Below, piece after piece: positions 1 to 8,246 of a stretch of 64,000 bases of DNA. Source of the stretch: Oscillospiraceae bacterium (GTDB lineage: Bacteria; Bacillota; Clostridia; Monoglobales; Monoglobaceae); contig SVKF01000006.1 in NCBI GenBank assembly GCA_015068605.1, forward strand, positions 1 to 64,000, given 5' to 3'. Positions within the stretch are counted from its first letter, which is position 1, and each line of letters starts with the position of its first letter. The notes beneath the pieces were generated by a model. That model saw only the letters and a list, made by a program, of their open reading frames with translations. It did no database searches and was not told where the DNA came from. The position numbers were made by a program, and so were the translations under genes.

Positions 1-174
1 CAAGGCGTGAACTCCTGCATCTGTTCTGCTGCACCCACAAACAGAAATTTCTTCTCCCGTAATTATCGAAAGTGTATTTTCAACGACTTCCTGAACAGTA
101 ATTCCGTTATCCTGCCTTTGCCAGCCATGATACGCTGTTCCGTCATAGATAATTTCAAGAGCAAAATTCCTCAT
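1..174 (-). CDS. truA: tRNA pseudouridine synthase A, N-terminal part (cut by window edge)
   Basis: TruA isomerises uridine to pseudouridine at positions 38-40 of the tRNA anticodon arm. Only the first 58 codons are inside the window; the gene runs off the left edge. The reading [19 protein letters not shown] and the active-site segment [12 protein letters not shown], which holds the catalytic Asp, are diagnostic of the family. I chose the ATG at 174 rather than the in-frame ATG at 180, because an AAGGGA ribosome binding site ends at 181, leaving no spacer for 180 but six bases for 174. It follows ecfT by about 15 bases, so it is the next gene of the ecfA1-ecfA2-ecfT-truA operon, a standard Firmicutes order. 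Confidence 0.93.
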   Translation of the reverse strand, partial: MRNFALEIIYDGTAYHGWQRQDNGITVQEVVENTLSIITGEEISVCGCSRTDAGVHAL

Positions 175-189
175 AACCATTCCCTTATC

Positions 190-999
190 TTAAAACACTC
201 CATAATAATTTGTCAAAACAATTCCTGCAACAAATACAGCAACAACAATCCAGCCAATCAAATCAACAATACCCAATTTTAAAACATTAAGTCTTGTTCT
301 GCCTTTTCCGCCTCTGTAACACCGGCACTCCATAGCGGTTGCCAGCTCATCAGCCCTTCTGAAAGCTCCAACAAACAGCGGTATCAGAACCGGAACCATT
401 GCCTTTATCCTTCGCAACAGATTTCCCGATTCAAAATCAGCACCTCTTGCCGTTTGAGCCTTGGTTATTTTATCGGTTTCCTCAATCAATGTTGGAATAA
501 ACCGAAGAGCAATGCTCATCATCATCGCAATTTCATGATGAGGCAGCCCAATTAAACCAAATGGAGATAGAAGCCTTTCTATTCCGTCAGTAAGCATTAT
601 AGGGGAGGTAGTCAAGGTCAAAAGGGATGTTCCCATTACCAAAAAAATCAGCCTCAAAATCATAAATGCCGCATTTTTAGCCCCTTCATCCGTTACAGTA
701 AGAAATCCCCATTTAAAAATAACTTGTCCCGTTTTTGTTAAAAACAAATTAAAAACAGCGGTAAAAACGATAAAAAACACCACCGGTTTTAAACCTTTTA
801 TCATAAATTTAACAGGTATTCTTGTATTAACCATGCATATAAGCAAAAACACACCAAGAACTATATATCCTGTAAAATTATCAATTATAAATGTCATCAC
901 AATATATGCGATAATCATTAATATTTTGCTTCTCGGATCAAGTCTGTGTATAAACGACTTTCCCGGAAAATATTGCCCGAGAGTTATATCGGAAAGCAT
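190..999 (-). CDS. ecfT: ECF transporter transmembrane subunit EcfT
   Basis: This is the membrane scaffold of energy-coupling factor vitamin/metal transporters. It links the two ATPases EcfA1 and EcfA2 to exchangeable substrate-binding S subunits encoded elsewhere. The 269-residue length is normal. The protein has several hydrophobic segments (about residues 25-60, 70-90, 105-130, 240-265). A cytoplasmic region carries the coupling-helix signature with AQTARGADFESG and, later, ADELATAMECRCYRGGKGR; both Ala-Arg-Gly-type motifs touch the ATPases. It lies downstream of ecfA2 with a 33-base gap and just before truA. No S subunit gene is adjacent, so this is a shared group II ECF module. Confidence 0.95.
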   Translation of the reverse strand: MLSDITLGQYFPGKSFIHRLDPRSKILMIIAYIVMTFIIDNFTGYIVLGVFLLICMVNTRIPVKFMIKGLKPVVFFIVFTAVFNLFLTKTGQVIFKWGFLTVTDEGAKNAAFMILRLIFLVMGTSLLTLTTSPIMLTDGIERLLSPFGLIGLPHHEIAMMMSIALRFIPTLIEETDKITKAQTARGADFESGNLLRRIKAMVPVLIPLFVGAFRRADELATAMECRCYRGGKGRTRLNVLKLGIVDLIGWIVVAVFVAGIVLTNYYGVF

Positions 1000-1032
1000 A
1001 ATATCATCTCATTTCTTCCGTGGCACAGCACT

Positions 1033-1878
1033 CTAAACAAATTTAAGTCTTTTTATTTCTTCAACAGCTTCTGAAACTGTGTAAATTCCTTTCCTGATGG
1101 GATAACCCGCCTTAATCAAATCATTGCATATCTTCGTAATCTGCGGAAGGTCCAGCCCCATTTTTGCCAGTTCATCACCTCTTGCAAACACTTGTTGAGG
1201 CGTTTCATTCATGGATAATTCACCCTTATTCATAACCAAAATTCTGTCTGCCATCTGAGCAATATCCTCCATGCTGTGGGAAACAAGAATAACCGTTATG
1301 TTCATTCGCCTTTGCAAATCCTTGATTTTAAATAAAATTTCTTCTCTGCCCTTTGGGTCAAGCCCTGCTGTCGGTTCGTCAAGAATAAGGGTTGTGGGTT
1401 GCATTGCAACAATTCCCGCAATCGCAACACGCCTTTTCTGTCCGCCGGACAGTTCAAAGGGTGACTTCTTCAGCATCTCATCGGGAATCCCCACCAAATC
1501 CGCCGCATAGCAAATTCTGCTTTTTATTTCATCTTCTGAAAGTCCCATATTTGAAGGGCCATAGGCAATTTCCTTTTCAACCGTCTCCTCAAAGAGCTGA
1601 TATTCCGGATATTGCATAACCAAACCGACTTTAAAGCGGATATCTCTCATTTTGACATCTTTTGAAAAAAGCTCCTGTCCGTCAATTAAAATTCTACCCT
1701 CTGTGGGTTTCAACAGCCCGTTCATAAGCTGAATCAATGTTGATTTTCCGCTTCCCGTGTGACCTATAAGTCCAATAAACTGACCGTCGGGAACAGTCAA
1801 ATCTATATTATGCACAGCGGTCTTTTCAAAAGGTCCGCCCGGCATATAGGTATATGATACATTCTCAAGCTTTATCAT
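1033..1878 (-). CDS. ecfA2: ECF transporter ATPase EcfA2
   Basis: One of two nucleotide-binding subunits of the energy-coupling factor module. It hydrolyses ATP at the membrane to drive uptake through EcfT and S subunits. Walker A GHTGSGKST lies near residue 40, the Q-loop at MQYPEYQLFEETV, the ABC signature LSGGQKRRVAIAG near residue 145, Walker B TLILDEPTAGLD, and the switch His in ILVSHSMED. At 281 residues it has the expected length. The ATG at 1878 directly follows the ecfA1 stop, so translation is probably coupled. Its order after ecfA1 identifies it as the second ATPase. Confidence 0.96.
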   Translation of the reverse strand: MIKLENVSYTYMPGGPFEKTAVHNIDLTVPDGQFIGLIGHTGSGKSTLIQLMNGLLKPTEGRILIDGQELFSKDVKMRDIRFKVGLVMQYPEYQLFEETVEKEIAYGPSNMGLSEDEIKSRICYAADLVGIPDEMLKKSPFELSGGQKRRVAIAGIVAMQPTTLILDEPTAGLDPKGREEILFKIKDLQRRMNITVILVSHSMEDIAQMADRILVMNKGELSMNETPQQVFARGDELAKMGLDLPQITKICNDLIKAGYPIRKGIYTVSEAVEEIKRLKFV

Positions 1879-2730
1879 TTACTCATCTTCCAAACATTTC
1901 AAAATCTCTTCACTGCACTCACTCGTCGTGAGCACTCCCTTCGGAATATTAAATCCACACTCCGACAGTTTATATGCAAGATATGTCGCCTGAGGCACAT
2001 CAAGCCCGATTTTTTTAAGCTCCTTAACCTGCGAAAAGACCTCTTTCGGCTTGCCTTCAAGATGTATCTTCCCGTGGTCAATAACAACAATTCTGTCCGC
2101 CTGTGCAGCTTCATCCATATAATGTGTTATCAGAACAATCGTAACATTCTCTTCCTTATTAAGAGTTTTTATTGTTTTTAAAATTTCTTTTCTTCCTATG
2201 GGGTCAAGCATCGCAGTCGGTTCATCAAAAACAAGCACCTCCGGCTTCATTGCAAGAACTCCGGCAATAGCCACCCTCTGTTTTTGCCCACCCGACAGCA
2301 TATGAGGTGCGTGATGAGCAAACTCCGACATATTAACAGCCTCTAAAGCATAATCAACACGTTTTCTGATTTCTTCCCTTGGAACGCCCAAATTTTCGGG
2401 CGCAAATGCCACATCTTCCTCAACAATACTTGCAACAAGCTGATTATCGGGATTTTGGAAAACCATTCCAACCTTTTGCCTTATCAGATACAACAAATCT
2501 TCCTCAGCTGTATCCATTCCGCAAACCGTAACCTTCCCGTCTGTGGGAATATTAATCGCATTAAGATGCTTGGCAAGAGTGGATTTTCCCGAGCCATTAT
2601 GACCGAGAACTGCAACAAACTCGCCTTTTTTAACCGAAAAATCAATCCCCTTTAAAACCGGAATTTCTTCTCCCGTTTCTTCATCCTTATATGAAAATTT
2701 CAGGTTTTCAACTTTAACAATTGTGTCCAT
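1879..2730 (-). CDS. ecfA1: ECF transporter ATPase EcfA1
   Basis: First ATPase of the energy-coupling factor module, pairing with EcfA2 to power vitamin or metal uptake. Walker A GHNGSGKST, Q-loop FQNPDNQLVASIVEEDVAF, signature LSGGQKQRVAIAGVLAM, Walker B EVLVFDEPTAMLD and His switch LITHYMDEA are all intact. The N-terminal YKDEETGEEIPVLKGI and the 283-residue length fit the family. An AGGA site precedes the ATG. In most Firmicutes this gene follows rplQ directly. Here rplQ lies 3.4 kb away, beyond a methyltransferase gene and a plus-strand gene group, so the transporter has lost contact with the ribosomal operon. Confidence 0.96.
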   Translation of the reverse strand: MDTIVKVENLKFSYKDEETGEEIPVLKGIDFSVKKGEFVAVLGHNGSGKSTLAKHLNAINIPTDGKVTVCGMDTAEEDLLYLIRQKVGMVFQNPDNQLVASIVEEDVAFAPENLGVPREEIRKRVDYALEAVNMSEFAHHAPHMLSGGQKQRVAIAGVLAMKPEVLVFDEPTAMLDPIGRKEILKTIKTLNKEENVTIVLITHYMDEAAQADRIVVIDHGKIHLEGKPKEVFSQVKELKKIGLDVPQATYLAYKLSECGFNIPKGVLTTSECSEEILKCLEDE

Positions 2731-2754
2731 TCTAAAAATCCTTCCAAAAAAGGG

Positions 2755-3627
2755 CTATCTATTCCATCTTGAACTGTATCCGCAAGGAAGAGTTAATCCA
2801 CCTTGGGTTACGGGGAGTCCAACCTCATCTGTTTGGCTTTGTCCTCCAAACCTTTTCTTAAGCGTCAATTTATATATATTTTCCATAACACTTCCGGAAA
2901 GACCGGTTGTATATGAATTAACAAGGAAAAACAAAGGCGCATCCGACATAACATTCATGCAAAGCTCTATAAGATTAAAAAGCTCATCTTCAATCTTCCA
3001 GACTTCGCCCGACGGCCCTCTCCCGTATGACGGAGGGTCCATAATTATCCCGTCGTATTTATTTCCCCGTCGGATTTCTCTCTCAACAAACTTTTTAACA
3101 TCATCAACTATATACCTTATGCTTCTGTCCGCCAAGCCCGAAAGCTGTGCATTTTCTTTCGCCCAGCCAACCATTCCTTTTGACGCATCAACATGGCAAA
3201 CAGATGCCCCTGCAGACAATGCCGCAATGGAAGCTCCGCCGGTATAGGCAAAGAGATTAAGAACTTTAACATCTTTTCGCCCCGATTTTCTGATTATATC
3301 CGAAAACCAATCCCAGTTTGTTGCCTGCTCAGGGAAAAGCCCTGTGTGTTTAAAGCCCATCATTTTAATGCCAAACTTTAAATCACCGTAATTTACGCTC
3401 CATCTTTCGGGAAGTTTTTTATTAAACTCCCAATGTCCGCCGCCACTGTTACTGCGAATATATCTGGCATCAGCCTTATCCCACATGGGTGACCTTTCAG
3501 ATTTGGGAATATTCCACACAATCTGAGGGTCCGGTCGACGGAGAATAATCTTCCCCCATCGCTCAAGCTTCTCGCCGTTTGACGCATCTATTAACTCATA
3601 TTCCTTCCATTTATCCGATAAAAACAT
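2755..3627 (-). CDS. class I SAM-dependent methyltransferase, RlmI/RlmK-like
   Basis: Probable S-adenosylmethionine-dependent RNA methyltransferase related to the rRNA cytosine-5 methyltransferases of the RlmI/RlmK group (COG1092). The Rossmann motif VLNLFAYTGGASIAALSAGA lies near residue 125, the acidic SAM-ribose motif in CHVDASKGMVGWAKENAQL follows, and the catalytic motif is IIMDPPSYGRGPSG. It is shorter (290 residues) than full RlmI and lacks an obvious PUA domain, so its exact substrate is uncertain. I chose the ATG at 3627, because GGGAG lies five bases upstream, over an in-frame start 18 bases earlier. It sits upstream of ecfA1 with a 25-base gap and probably shares its transcript. 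Confidence 0.8.
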   Translation of the reverse strand: MFLSDKWKEYELIDASNGEKLERWGKIILRRPDPQIVWNIPKSERSPMWDKADARYIRSNSGGGHWEFNKKLPERWSVNYGDLKFGIKMMGFKHTGLFPEQATNWDWFSDIIRKSGRKDVKVLNLFAYTGGASIAALSAGASVCHVDASKGMVGWAKENAQLSGLADRSIRYIVDDVKKFVEREIRRGNKYDGIIMDPPSYGRGPSGEVWKIEDELFNLIELCMNVMSDAPLFFLVNSYTTGLSGSVMENIYKLTLKKRFGGQSQTDEVGLPVTQGGLTLPCGYSSRWNR

Positions 3628-3705
3628 ACTATCTCCCATTTTCAATTCAACATCATCTTATATTTTAACATTTTTTTATTGTTTCGTCAAGTAAATACTG
3701 TACAT

Positions 3706-3735
3706 TTGATAATTTTTATGTTATACTTATATATA
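3706..3735 (+). promoter_or_regulatory. probable promoter of the AI-2E family gene
   Basis: TTGATA at 3706-3711 is followed after 18 bases by TATATA at 3730-3735, in a very AT-rich stretch upstream of the start codon at 3759. The -10 box is ambiguous, because TATAAT-like hexamers also occur a few bases further on. Confidence 0.45.
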
Positions 3736-3758
3736 TAATAAAAAATGGGGATGATTTT

Positions 3759-4991
3759 ATGCTCAACAAAGAAGTGAAAAAATATCTGGGTCTGACTGTA
3801 TTTGCGATTTTGGTCATAGGTATTTATAAATCCTGGAACACAGAATTTATAGATACTCTTCTTGATTTATTGGCACCTTTATTTATCGGAATCGGCTTGG
3901 CGTATTTTTTATATTTTCCAAGTAAAAAAATTGAAGGTCTGCTTAACAAAATTCCTTTTAAACCTATCAGAAAAATAAGCAGGCTGTTTTCAGTATTATT
4001 TGTGTATTCAATTATAGTGCTTGTGTTTTATATACTGCTTAGGATTTTTACCCCAAAGCTTATAAACAGCTTGACCGAGCTTATATCTCAAGCGCCCTCC
4101 GCTCTTGAAACACTCCTTACAAAACTCGACTCAGTCTCATTTATGGGCTACAAAATCAATAAAGATAATGTTATAACTTCTATAACCTCTACGGTATCTG
4201 TTGACGTTATACTGAATTATCTGAATTTCGACAATATAATTCTTTACATAGAACGCCTCATTTCTGTCTCCGGTGTATTGATTGATATTTTTATCGGAAT
4301 TATCATTTCTGTATATTTAATCATTGACCGTGAAGACTTTTTCAGACTGGGGAATCGCATTTTGTGTTGTATATTCCCCGATAATATCAAGAATGAAATT
4401 ATGAAATATCTCCGTAAGGTAAACGAATTTATGATTCGATACATATATTGCCGACTTATCGATGCCGCAATAATGTTTTTTGTTTCATACTTCGCTCTGC
4501 TCATATTCGATATTCCATACCCCTTCGTTCTTGCTGCAATTGTTTCTGTGTTTAATATTGTTCCGTATATCGGCTCGATTTTATCAACCATTATTTTGAT
4601 AATCGTAACACTCTTCACTTCGGGAATAAGCCAGGGTATACTTGTCGGAATTGTTATGTTTATTCTCCAGCAAATAGACGGAAACGTTATCGCTCCGTTC
4701 CTCATTAAGGATAGACTTAAGCTAAACCCCGTTCTCGTTCTTGTTGCGGTTATTTTAGGCGGTGGTTTTGGCGGAATTGTGGGCATAATGCTTGGTGTTC
4801 CTTTGGCGGCAGTTATTCGTCTCATTGCAAATGACCTTATGAGACGACACGAAATCATTGCAAAATACAAAGCCCGTCACAACGGTAACCCACCAACAGC
4901 CTATTTTGGTATGAATACCGGCACCGTTCAAACCAATCACTCATCTCAATTATGTGTAAAAAATGAAAATAACCAAAAAACCACAGTATAG
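3759..4991 (+). CDS. AI-2E family transporter (PerM/YtvI-like membrane protein)
   Basis: A 410-residue integral membrane protein of the AI-2E/PerM family. Members include autoinducer-2 exporters, a sporulation-linked protein (YtvI) and sodium/proton antiporters, so the substrate cannot be named from sequence. About eight hydrophobic segments are visible: two near the N-terminus (13-50), one near 70-95, a soluble stretch at about 100-165, and five in the C-terminal half. That half holds PYIGSILSTIILIIVTLF and the family hallmark GGGFGGIVGIMLGVPLAAVI. A GGGGAT site seven bases before the ATG supports the start. It is the first gene of a plus-strand pair with the zinc-ribbon gene 15 bases downstream. 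Confidence 0.85.
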   Translation: MLNKEVKKYLGLTVFAILVIGIYKSWNTEFIDTLLDLLAPLFIGIGLAYFLYFPSKKIEGLLNKIPFKPIRKISRLFSVLFVYSIIVLVFYILLRIFTPKLINSLTELISQAPSALETLLTKLDSVSFMGYKINKDNVITSITSTVSVDVILNYLNFDNIILYIERLISVSGVLIDIFIGIIISVYLIIDREDFFRLGNRILCCIFPDNIKNEIMKYLRKVNEFMIRYIYCRLIDAAIMFFVSYFALLIFDIPYPFVLAAIVSVFNIVPYIGSILSTIILIIVTLFTSGISQGILVGIVMFILQQIDGNVIAPFLIKDRLKLNPVLVLVAVILGGGFGGIVGIMLGVPLAAVIRLIANDLMRRHEIIAKYKARHNGNPPTAYFGMNTGTVQTNHSSQLCVKNENNQKTTV

Positions 4992-5006
4992 AAAGGATTT
5001 TTAATA

Positions 5007-5306
5007 ATGATTAGCATGAAACTTTTACTCATCATAGCAGTTGTTCTTGTTTTGTTTGTAGCTGCTGCAATATTATTTATCTCACTATCTTCATCAAAAC
5101 GCAAAGCAACGCCATATACTACAGCTCAAGCATATAATCGGAACACAACATCCCCCGGTGAAAATAATTTTTCCGGTATGGACGCCGGGCATTTTAAATT
5201 CTGCAACAAATGTGGCACAAAAAATCCGATAGGACAGAAATTCTGCGGAAACTGCGGAGCCGTTTTATCAAACAACGCTCAACAGTCACAAAACTATCAG
5301 CAATAA
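5007..5306 (+). CDS. small membrane protein with C-terminal zinc ribbon
   Basis: A 99-residue protein of unknown function. Residues 4-28 form one hydrophobic membrane segment. A Ser/Thr/Asn-rich linker follows, and then a zinc-ribbon (residues about 65-86, FCNKCGTKNPIGQKFCGNCG) with two CxxC pairs. The last residues are Gln/Asn-rich (QQSQNYQQ). AAAGGA precedes the ATG. It follows the AI-2E family gene by 15 bases and ends at a strong terminator (5320-5348). Its zinc ribbon and tail are nearly repeated in the protein at 5660-6106, so the two genes share a duplicated 3' end. The topology suggests a single-pass anchor with a cytoplasmic metal-binding head. Confidence 0.75.
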   Translation: MISMKLLLIIAVVLVLFVAAAILFISLSSSKRKATPYTTAQAYNRNTTSPGENNFSGMDAGHFKFCNKCGTKNPIGQKFCGNCGAVLSNNAQQSQNYQQ

Positions 5307-5319
5307 TATTAAAATTCAG

Positions 5320-5348
5320 ATACGGGGTAAATAAACCCCGTATTTTTT
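5320..5348 (+). terminator. intrinsic terminator
   Basis: ATACGGGG and CCCCGTAT form a perfect 8-bp stem around TAAATAAA, followed by six T residues. It lies 13 bases after the stop of the zinc-ribbon gene. Confidence 0.9.
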
Positions 5349-5360
5349 GTTGCAAAAATA

Positions 5361-5389
5361 TAGACAAAAGCAGAAAAATGTGGTAAACT
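5361..5389 (+). promoter_or_regulatory. sigma-A-like promoter of the rod-shaped small RNA
   Basis: TAGACA (5361-5366), a 17-base spacer ending ATGTGG, then TAAACT (5384-5389). The predicted start site, about six bases on, coincides with the first base of the long RNA stem at 5395. The same ATGTGG-plus-AT-rich -10 arrangement occurs at the second small RNA (57888-57916). Confidence 0.7.
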
Positions 5390-5394
5390 ACAAA

Positions 5395-5583
5395 TACCAC
5401 ACAAATTGAATAAAGATAGTTTCTTGTGATAAGCATAAGTATGTGTTTTTATTTCGGTAAAAATGCATGCTCTATTTTCGCATACTTGTTCTTAACGCAA
5501 GAAGGTATCTATGAAAATTTGTGTGGTAGCAATCGGAGCTAAGCATTTTTCGTGTGCAGGCTTGATTGCTTGCACACTTTTTT
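5395..5583 (+). ncRNA. rod-shaped small RNA with its own promoter and terminator (6S-like candidate)
   Basis: No protein gene fits here, but the strand can fold into a long rod. The closing stem TACCACACAAATT (5395-5407) pairs perfectly with 5516-5528. Next, GATAGTTTCTTGTG (5415-5428) pairs with CGCAAGAAGGTATC (5496-5509), with one mismatch and wobbles. Then AAGTATGTG (5437-5445) pairs with CGCATACTT (5479-5487). Internal loops separate the stems; the one at 5429-5436 opposite 5488-5495 is about eight bases on each side. The transcript would end at the hairpin GTGTGCA...TGCACAC plus six T residues (5552-5583), giving about 189 nt. Length and rod-with-bubble shape resemble 6S RNA, but I cannot confirm the consensus. 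A related cassette lies at 57744-57882. Confidence 0.6.
5552..5583 (+). terminator. intrinsic terminator of the small RNA
   Basis: GTGTGCA (5552-5558) pairs with TGCACAC (5571-5577), followed by TTTTTT. An alternative pairing of GCAATC (5529-5534) with GATTGC (5564-5569) would break this hairpin, so attenuation of the downstream gene cannot be excluded. Confidence 0.8.
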
Positions 5584-5659
5584 ATTGTACATAGAACAGG
5601 AGGTGTATTAAATTTAACAATAAGGTGTGCCACTATAATAGACAAGAAAGGAAATTGTT

Positions 5660-6106
5660 ATGAATATTTTTTTAATTATTATTGGCTGGATTGGTTCTGC
5701 CGCCGGAACATTAGGAAGCATTTTGGGCTACATCACCTACAGCGAAGGTAAAGCCGACATTAGACACATTCGTTCTATGGGTGAAACAAAATGGAATTAC
5801 ACAAACACATCCGCTTGGGGAGGCGATTATGATATAAGGCTTTCACGCGCCATAGAATCTGCCGAAGTTGGAGAAATCATCATGATAGTTGGCATAATTG
5901 TATTATTAGTTTCAATCTGTTTGCTCATTTTGGGCTATATTCTCCGCAGTAAATCGAAAAAATCCCTAACTAACAACCAGATACATAGCACTGTAAAATT
6001 CTGTACTAATTGTGGTACCCGTTATCTTGTTAATCAAAAATTCTGCAATAAATGTGGTGCTGTCTTATCCGGCAATCCTCAACAGTCGCAAAATTATCAG
6101 CAATAA
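5660..6106 (+). CDS. two-TM membrane protein with C-terminal zinc ribbon
   Basis: A 148-residue protein of unknown function. Two hydrophobic segments (residues about 3-25 and 72-95) flank a polar stretch of some 45 residues. A C-terminal zinc ribbon follows (FCTNCGTRYLVNQKFCNKCG) with two CxxC pairs. The tail GAVLSGNPQQSQNYQQ matches the tail of the protein at 5007-5306 almost residue for residue, so the 3' ends of the two genes share recent ancestry while their N-terminal halves do not. GAAAGGA lies eight bases before the ATG. A TATAAT hexamer about 25 bases upstream may give it a promoter independent of the small RNA terminator. Confidence 0.7.
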   Translation: MNIFLIIIGWIGSAAGTLGSILGYITYSEGKADIRHIRSMGETKWNYTNTSAWGGDYDIRLSRAIESAEVGEIIMIVGIIVLLVSICLLILGYILRSKSKKSLTNNQIHSTVKFCTNCGTRYLVNQKFCNKCGAVLSGNPQQSQNYQQ

Positions 6107-6115
6107 TCTACATAC

Positions 6116-6150
6116 AAAAATCCGCAGGGCATACGCTCTGCGGATTTATT
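6116..6150. terminator. bidirectional terminator between convergent genes
   Basis: AAATCCGCAG and CTGCGGATTT form a perfect 10-bp stem, extended by GGC/GCT, with an A-run on one side and a T-run on the other. It ends both the plus-strand zinc-ribbon gene and the minus-strand ribosomal operon, whose last gene rplQ stops at 6158. Confidence 0.9.
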
Positions 6151-6157
6151 TGTTTAA

Positions 6158-6499
6158 TTAAACGAGTTCCAATACTGCAACCTCAGCCGCGTCACCGCGT
6201 CTTGGTCCAACCTTTATAACTCTTGTGTAACCGCCGTTACGCTCTGCATATTTTGGAGCGATTTCAGCAAATAATTTTGTTACAACATCTTCCTTTGTTA
6301 TCCAAGCTAAAGCCTGTCTTCTTGTGTGAAGAGTGTTCTTTTTACCAAGAGTAATCATTTTATCAGCTAACTTCTGAACTTCCTTTGCACGGGTAACTGT
6401 TGTTTCAATCTTACCGTTTTCGAGGAAAGAAGTTGTAAGGTTTCTCAGCATCGCTATTCTCTGGTCTGTTGGTCTTCCCAATTTTCTTTGGTTCGCCAT
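6158..6499 (-). CDS. rplQ: 50S ribosomal protein L17
   Basis: L17 is a protein of the large ribosomal subunit near the exit-tunnel side. The 113-residue product opens [20 protein letters not shown], the conserved signature of the family, and ends EVAVLELV. I chose the ATG at 6499 because GAGGTG lies six bases upstream; an in-frame start 30 bases further out has no such site. It follows rpoA by 55 bases and is the last gene of the S10-spc-alpha superoperon here, with a terminator directly behind it. Confidence 0.97.
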   Translation of the reverse strand: MANQRKLGRPTDQRIAMLRNLTTSFLENGKIETTVTRAKEVQKLADKMITLGKKNTLHTRRQALAWITKEDVVTKLFAEIAPKYAERNGGYTRVIKVGPRRGDAAEVAVLELV

Positions 6500-6554
6500 A
6501 CTATTCACCTCTTTCAAATATTTCCTCACGAATTTTGTGAGTTAAAACAAACAA

Positions 6555-7505
6555 CTATTCTTCGTCATTTGTGAGTGCAAGTCCCATTGAATCAAGCTTT
6601 GCAATAACTTCTTCAAGAGATTTGCGTCCAAGGTTTCTAACCTTCATCATATCGTTTTCCGATCTTGCTGTCAAATCCTGTACATTATTAATTCCTGCAC
6701 GTTTAAGACAGTTATAAGAACGAACTGATAAATCAAGCTCCTCGATAGTTGTTTCAAGAACTTTAACAATCTTGTTCTGTTCCTTCTCAACCATAATCTC
6801 TGTATTCTTTGCACTGTCAGACAAATCAATAAACAAATTAAGGTGTTCATTCATAATCTTCGCACCGAGAGATACAGCGTCAGGCGGGTTAATTGTTCCG
6901 TCTGTCCATATTTCAAGTATAAGCTTGTCAAAATCTGTAATCTGACCAACTCTGGTATTTTCTACCGTATAGTTGACCTTTTCAACAGGTGTGTAGATAG
7001 AATCCACAGGTATCAAACCGATAATAGGCTGAAGCAACTGCTTGTTTCTTTCAGCAGAAACATAGCCTCTGCCTCTGTCTAATGTAAGTTCCATAAACAG
7101 TTTAGCATCCTCATTAAGAGTTGCAATATGCAAGTCACCGTTTATGATTTCAACATCAGAGTCGCACTTAATATCTCTTGCGCAAATTTCACCGGCACCC
7201 TCATGGTTTATATAAACCGTTTTAGGTCCGTCAGAATGAAGCTTAACTGCGAGAGACTTGATGTTAAGAATAATCTCCGTAACATCTTCCTTAACACCGG
7301 GGATTGTTGAAAACTCATGGTTTATGTTTTCAATTTTCACAGATGTAACCGCAACACCCGGAAGAGATGAAAGAAGAATTCTTCTGAGTGAATTACCAAG
7401 AGTTATGCCGTAACCTCTCTCTAAAGGGTCAACAACAAACTTTCCGTATTTTTCATCCTCGGAAATCGCAACGCACTCTACTTTTGGTTTTTCGATTTCT
7501 ATCAT
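6555..7505 (-). CDS. rpoA: DNA-directed RNA polymerase alpha subunit
   Basis: RpoA nucleates assembly of RNA polymerase, and its C-terminal domain contacts UP elements and activators. The 316-residue sequence has the N-terminal assembly domain ([20 protein letters not shown] near residue 30, the dimer and beta-contact region), a linker around residues 230-245, and the C-terminal domain ([20 protein letters not shown], then [14 protein letters not shown]). These are the helix-hairpin-helix residues that bind DNA. An AGGAGGG site precedes the ATG. It sits between rpsD and rplQ as in most Firmicutes. Confidence 0.98.
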   Translation of the reverse strand: MIEIEKPKVECVAISEDEKYGKFVVDPLERGYGITLGNSLRRILLSSLPGVAVTSVKIENINHEFSTIPGVKEDVTEIILNIKSLAVKLHSDGPKTVYINHEGAGEICARDIKCDSDVEIINGDLHIATLNEDAKLFMELTLDRGRGYVSAERNKQLLQPIIGLIPVDSIYTPVEKVNYTVENTRVGQITDFDKLILEIWTDGTINPPDAVSLGAKIMNEHLNLFIDLSDSAKNTEIMVEKEQNKIVKVLETTIEELDLSVRSYNCLKRAGINNVQDLTARSENDMMKVRNLGRKSLEEVIAKLDSMGLALTNDEE

Positions 7506-7599
7506 AATTTAGCCCTCCTTATTTTTTTCCGTGTTTTTTGAATGTACATCGTACATATTTTTAGGGCCTTAGTTCAGGGATAACCCCGAACTATGCATA

Positions 7600-8226
7600 T
7601 TATTTGCTGTAATACTCGACGATAAGATGTTCCTCGATTGGGAGATCTATATCCTCTCTGTCTGCAAATGCAATAACTTTACCTTCTAATGTATCTTTGT
7701 TCATATCGAGCCACTTCGGAACTGCTCTGCTTTCTGTCGAAGCGAGAATAGTATCGAATTTAGTGCTCTTGCGGCTTGTTTCAGCAACTGTGATAACATC
7801 GCCAACCTTAACAAGATAAGAAGGAATATTTACCTTCTTGCCATTTACTAAGAAATGAGCATGAGAAACGAGCTGTCTTGCTTCAGGTCTTGAAACTGCG
7901 AGTCCAAGTCTGAAAACAACATTATCAAGTCTTCTCTCGATGAGGGTTAAGAGGTTTTCACCTGTGATACCCTGCTTCTTATTAGCAAGCTCAAAATAAT
8001 GAGCAAACTGACCTTCTAAAATACCGTAAGCGCGTCTAACCTTCTGCTTTTCTCTGAGCTGTGTACCATATTCAGAGAGCTTGCGACGACCCTGACCATG
8101 CTGACCCGGAGCGTATGCACGTCTTGTTACAGCGCACTTATCTGTGTAACATCTGTCACCCTTTAAGAATAACTTCTGACCTTCACGTCTGCAGATTCTG
8201 CAAACTGATTCAGTATATCTTGCCAT
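7600..8226 (-). CDS. rpsD: 30S ribosomal protein S4
   Basis: S4 starts assembly of the small-subunit body by binding 16S rRNA, and helps decoding fidelity with S5. This 208-residue version carries an N-terminal cysteine cluster ([23 protein letters not shown]), the zinc-binding form. An S4-type RNA-binding domain follows near residues 95-160 ([23 protein letters not shown]). It follows rpsK by 20 bases. The 94-base gap before rpoA holds a small hairpin (AGTTC...GAACT), so a minor regulatory role for the gap is possible but not shown. Confidence 0.97.
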   Translation of the reverse strand: MARYTESVCRICRREGQKLFLKGDRCYTDKCAVTRRAYAPGQHGQGRRKLSEYGTQLREKQKVRRAYGILEGQFAHYFELANKKQGITGENLLTLIERRLDNVVFRLGLAVSRPEARQLVSHAHFLVNGKKVNIPSYLVKVGDVITVAETSRKSTKFDTILASTESRAVPKWLDMNKDTLEGKVIAFADREDIDLPIEEHLIVEYYSK

Positions 8227-8246
8227 TTACAATTCACCTCCTGTAA

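Noticed and set aside
5395..5583. SRP RNA, tmRNA or RNase P as identity of the rod RNA
   Set aside because: None of the conserved tetraloop, tag-peptide or catalytic-core sequences of those RNAs was seen.
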